Assembly (NCBI RefSeq): GCF_003385235.1
Contig: NZ_PQIA01000012.1
Span: 1 to 64,000 of the forward strand
Direction: 5' to 3'
DNA length: 64,000 nt
From: Amycolatopsis circi
GTDB taxonomy: Bacteria; Actinomycetota; Actinomycetes; Mycobacteriales; Pseudonocardiaceae
Each line of letters opens with the position of its first letter. Position 1 is the first letter of the stretch. Made by a program: the position numbers and the translations under genes. Positions 63,433 to 64,000 of this stretch are shown piece by piece. The notes under the pieces are model-generated. The model was not told where the DNA came from. It was given only the letters and a program-made list of their open reading frames with translations, and searched no databases.

Positions 63433-63459
63433 GGCAGTGTCCCTTCTGAGTCCTCAATT

Positions 63460-63526
63460 ATCGGCACGCGCCGTGCCGATCGGAACCTGATGATGTACTC
63501 GATGCCCGTGCCTTGTCAACGGCACG
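63460..63526. promoter_or_regulatory. Operator-like inverted repeats between DUF1801 and TetR genes
   Basis: ATCGGCACG (63460-63468) pairs with CGTGCCGAT (63472-63480) across CGC. A second pair, CGTGCC (63507-63512) / GGCACG (63521-63526), repeats the GGCACG half-site, and CACGTGTCGATAAG follows. The shared half-site fits binding by the divergent TetR regulator. Confidence 0.65.
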
Positions 63527-63549
63527 CCACGTGTCGATAAGATGACGGA

Positions 63550-64000
63550 ATGGCCGACCAGCCCGCCGCACCGCGACGCAGAGGCACCGCACGCACCGAC
63601 GAACTGCTGCAAACGACCCTCGACCTGGCCGCGGAAGTCGGCTACGCGGGCCTGAACATCGAAGCGGTAGCCCGCCGGGCCGGAGTCGGCAAACACACGA
63701 TCTACCGCCGCTGGCCATCCATGGCGGCACTCCTGCTGGACGCGCTCAGCCGCGTCTGGACCACGGATCTGGACTACCGAGACACCGGCGACGTCCGAGC
63801 AGACCTGCGCGAACAATTCCTGCGCTCCGGCCCCGCCCTCTCCGGCCCACCGGTCGGCCCCGTCTACCGCGGGTTGATCGCCGAGGCACAATCAGATCCC
63901 GCCCTGCGAGCGACCCTGCACGAACGATTCCTGCTCACCGTGGAGAGGCGCACCCTCGAACGGATCACCCGCGCGCAGCAGACTGGGGAACTGGCCGAGA
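63550..64000 (+). CDS. TetR family regulator (partial, runs off the window)
   Basis: The first 150 codons are seen. The N-terminal helix-turn-helix is LNIEAVARRAGVGKHTIYRRWPSM (residues ~37-60), followed by the start of a TetR_C-like domain, VRADLREQFLRSGPAL. ATG at 63550. It diverges from the DUF1801/VOC pair, with an operator-like gap, so it may repress that pair. Confidence 0.88.
   Translation, partial: MADQPAAPRRRGTARTDELLQTTLDLAAEVGYAGLNIEAVARRAGVGKHTIYRRWPSMAALLLDALSRVWTTDLDYRDTGDVRADLREQFLRSGPALSGPPVGPVYRGLIAEAQSDPALRATLHERFLLTVERRTLERITRAQQTGELAE

Overview
The window is a high-GC chromosomal segment from an actinomycete. Gene style (frequent GTG starts, 1-4 nt ATGA/GTGA overlaps, AGGAGG-type ribosome sites), a Cvn-type conservon, WXG/ESX-like proteins, DUF3558 lipoprotein, DUF397/Scr1-free but Pseudonocardiaceae-like content and 49-nt dispersed palindromes suggest a member of the Pseudonocardiaceae, most like Amycolatopsis. 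This is inference from content only. No rRNA, tRNA, CRISPR array, phage module or complete insertion sequence was recognised.

Layout. 1-3.3 kb: 3' end of a sigma-70 family factor, a small beta-rich protein and a TPR-CHAT caspase-like protease, all overlapping or closely spaced. 3.4-13.7 kb: housekeeping and cell-envelope genes (polysaccharide deacetylase lipoprotein, SRPBCC protein, FUSC transporter, MT0933-type antitoxin-like protein, prephenate dehydrogenase, PadR regulator with a 2,4-dienoyl-CoA reductase, patatin, methyltransferase, OhrR). 13.8-21.3 kb: two esterases, a serine beta-lactamase-like hydrolase, TetR with a DUF1772 protein, DUF4383, PcaB-like lyase, DinB/DUF664. 21.6-24.1 kb: a two-gene cassette of a DMATS-type aromatic prenyltransferase and a tryptophanase, closed by a strong terminator. 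24.2-28.0 kb: a conservon (NIT-domain sensor kinase, Roadblock, DUF742, Ras-like GTPase). 28.4-30.8 kb: a LanKC (class III lanthipeptide synthetase) homologue whose lyase and kinase catalytic residues all appear to be replaced, with no precursor peptide seen nearby.

31-40.8 kb: small membrane proteins, a secreted trypsin-like protease, DUF427, then two repeat-rich non-coding tracts (a degenerate ~102-bp array at 33.2-33.9 kb, and a region at 35.8-36.4 kb ending in fifteen perfect 13-bp units) around a LysR gene and a membrane protein. Next come a three-gene ESX-associated operon, a truncated LysR remnant cut at a dispersed palindrome, and a TetR/alpha-beta-hydrolase pair with an elaborate operator. 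41-49.3 kb: methyltransferase, a DGPF protein with an ECF42-type sigma factor, then an operon-like run of fatty-acyl-AMP ligase, acyl carrier protein, WXG100-like protein, an 1129-aa glycine-rich WXG protein and a small charged protein.

49.3-64 kb: a frameshifted partial copy of the neighbouring MDR oxidoreductase, LysR, a GGDEF fragment, a patatin-SDR pair, a GDSL hydrolase-FAD monooxygenase pair divergent from a giant SARP/NB-ARC regulator, STAS and AraC regulators, DUF6959, a LuxR HTH remnant, a lipoprotein, a decayed glyoxalase-fold gene next to DUF1801, and a TetR gene that runs off the end. Several gene remnants (LysR, MDR, GGDEF, LuxR, VOC) show that the right half has been eroding and rearranging.
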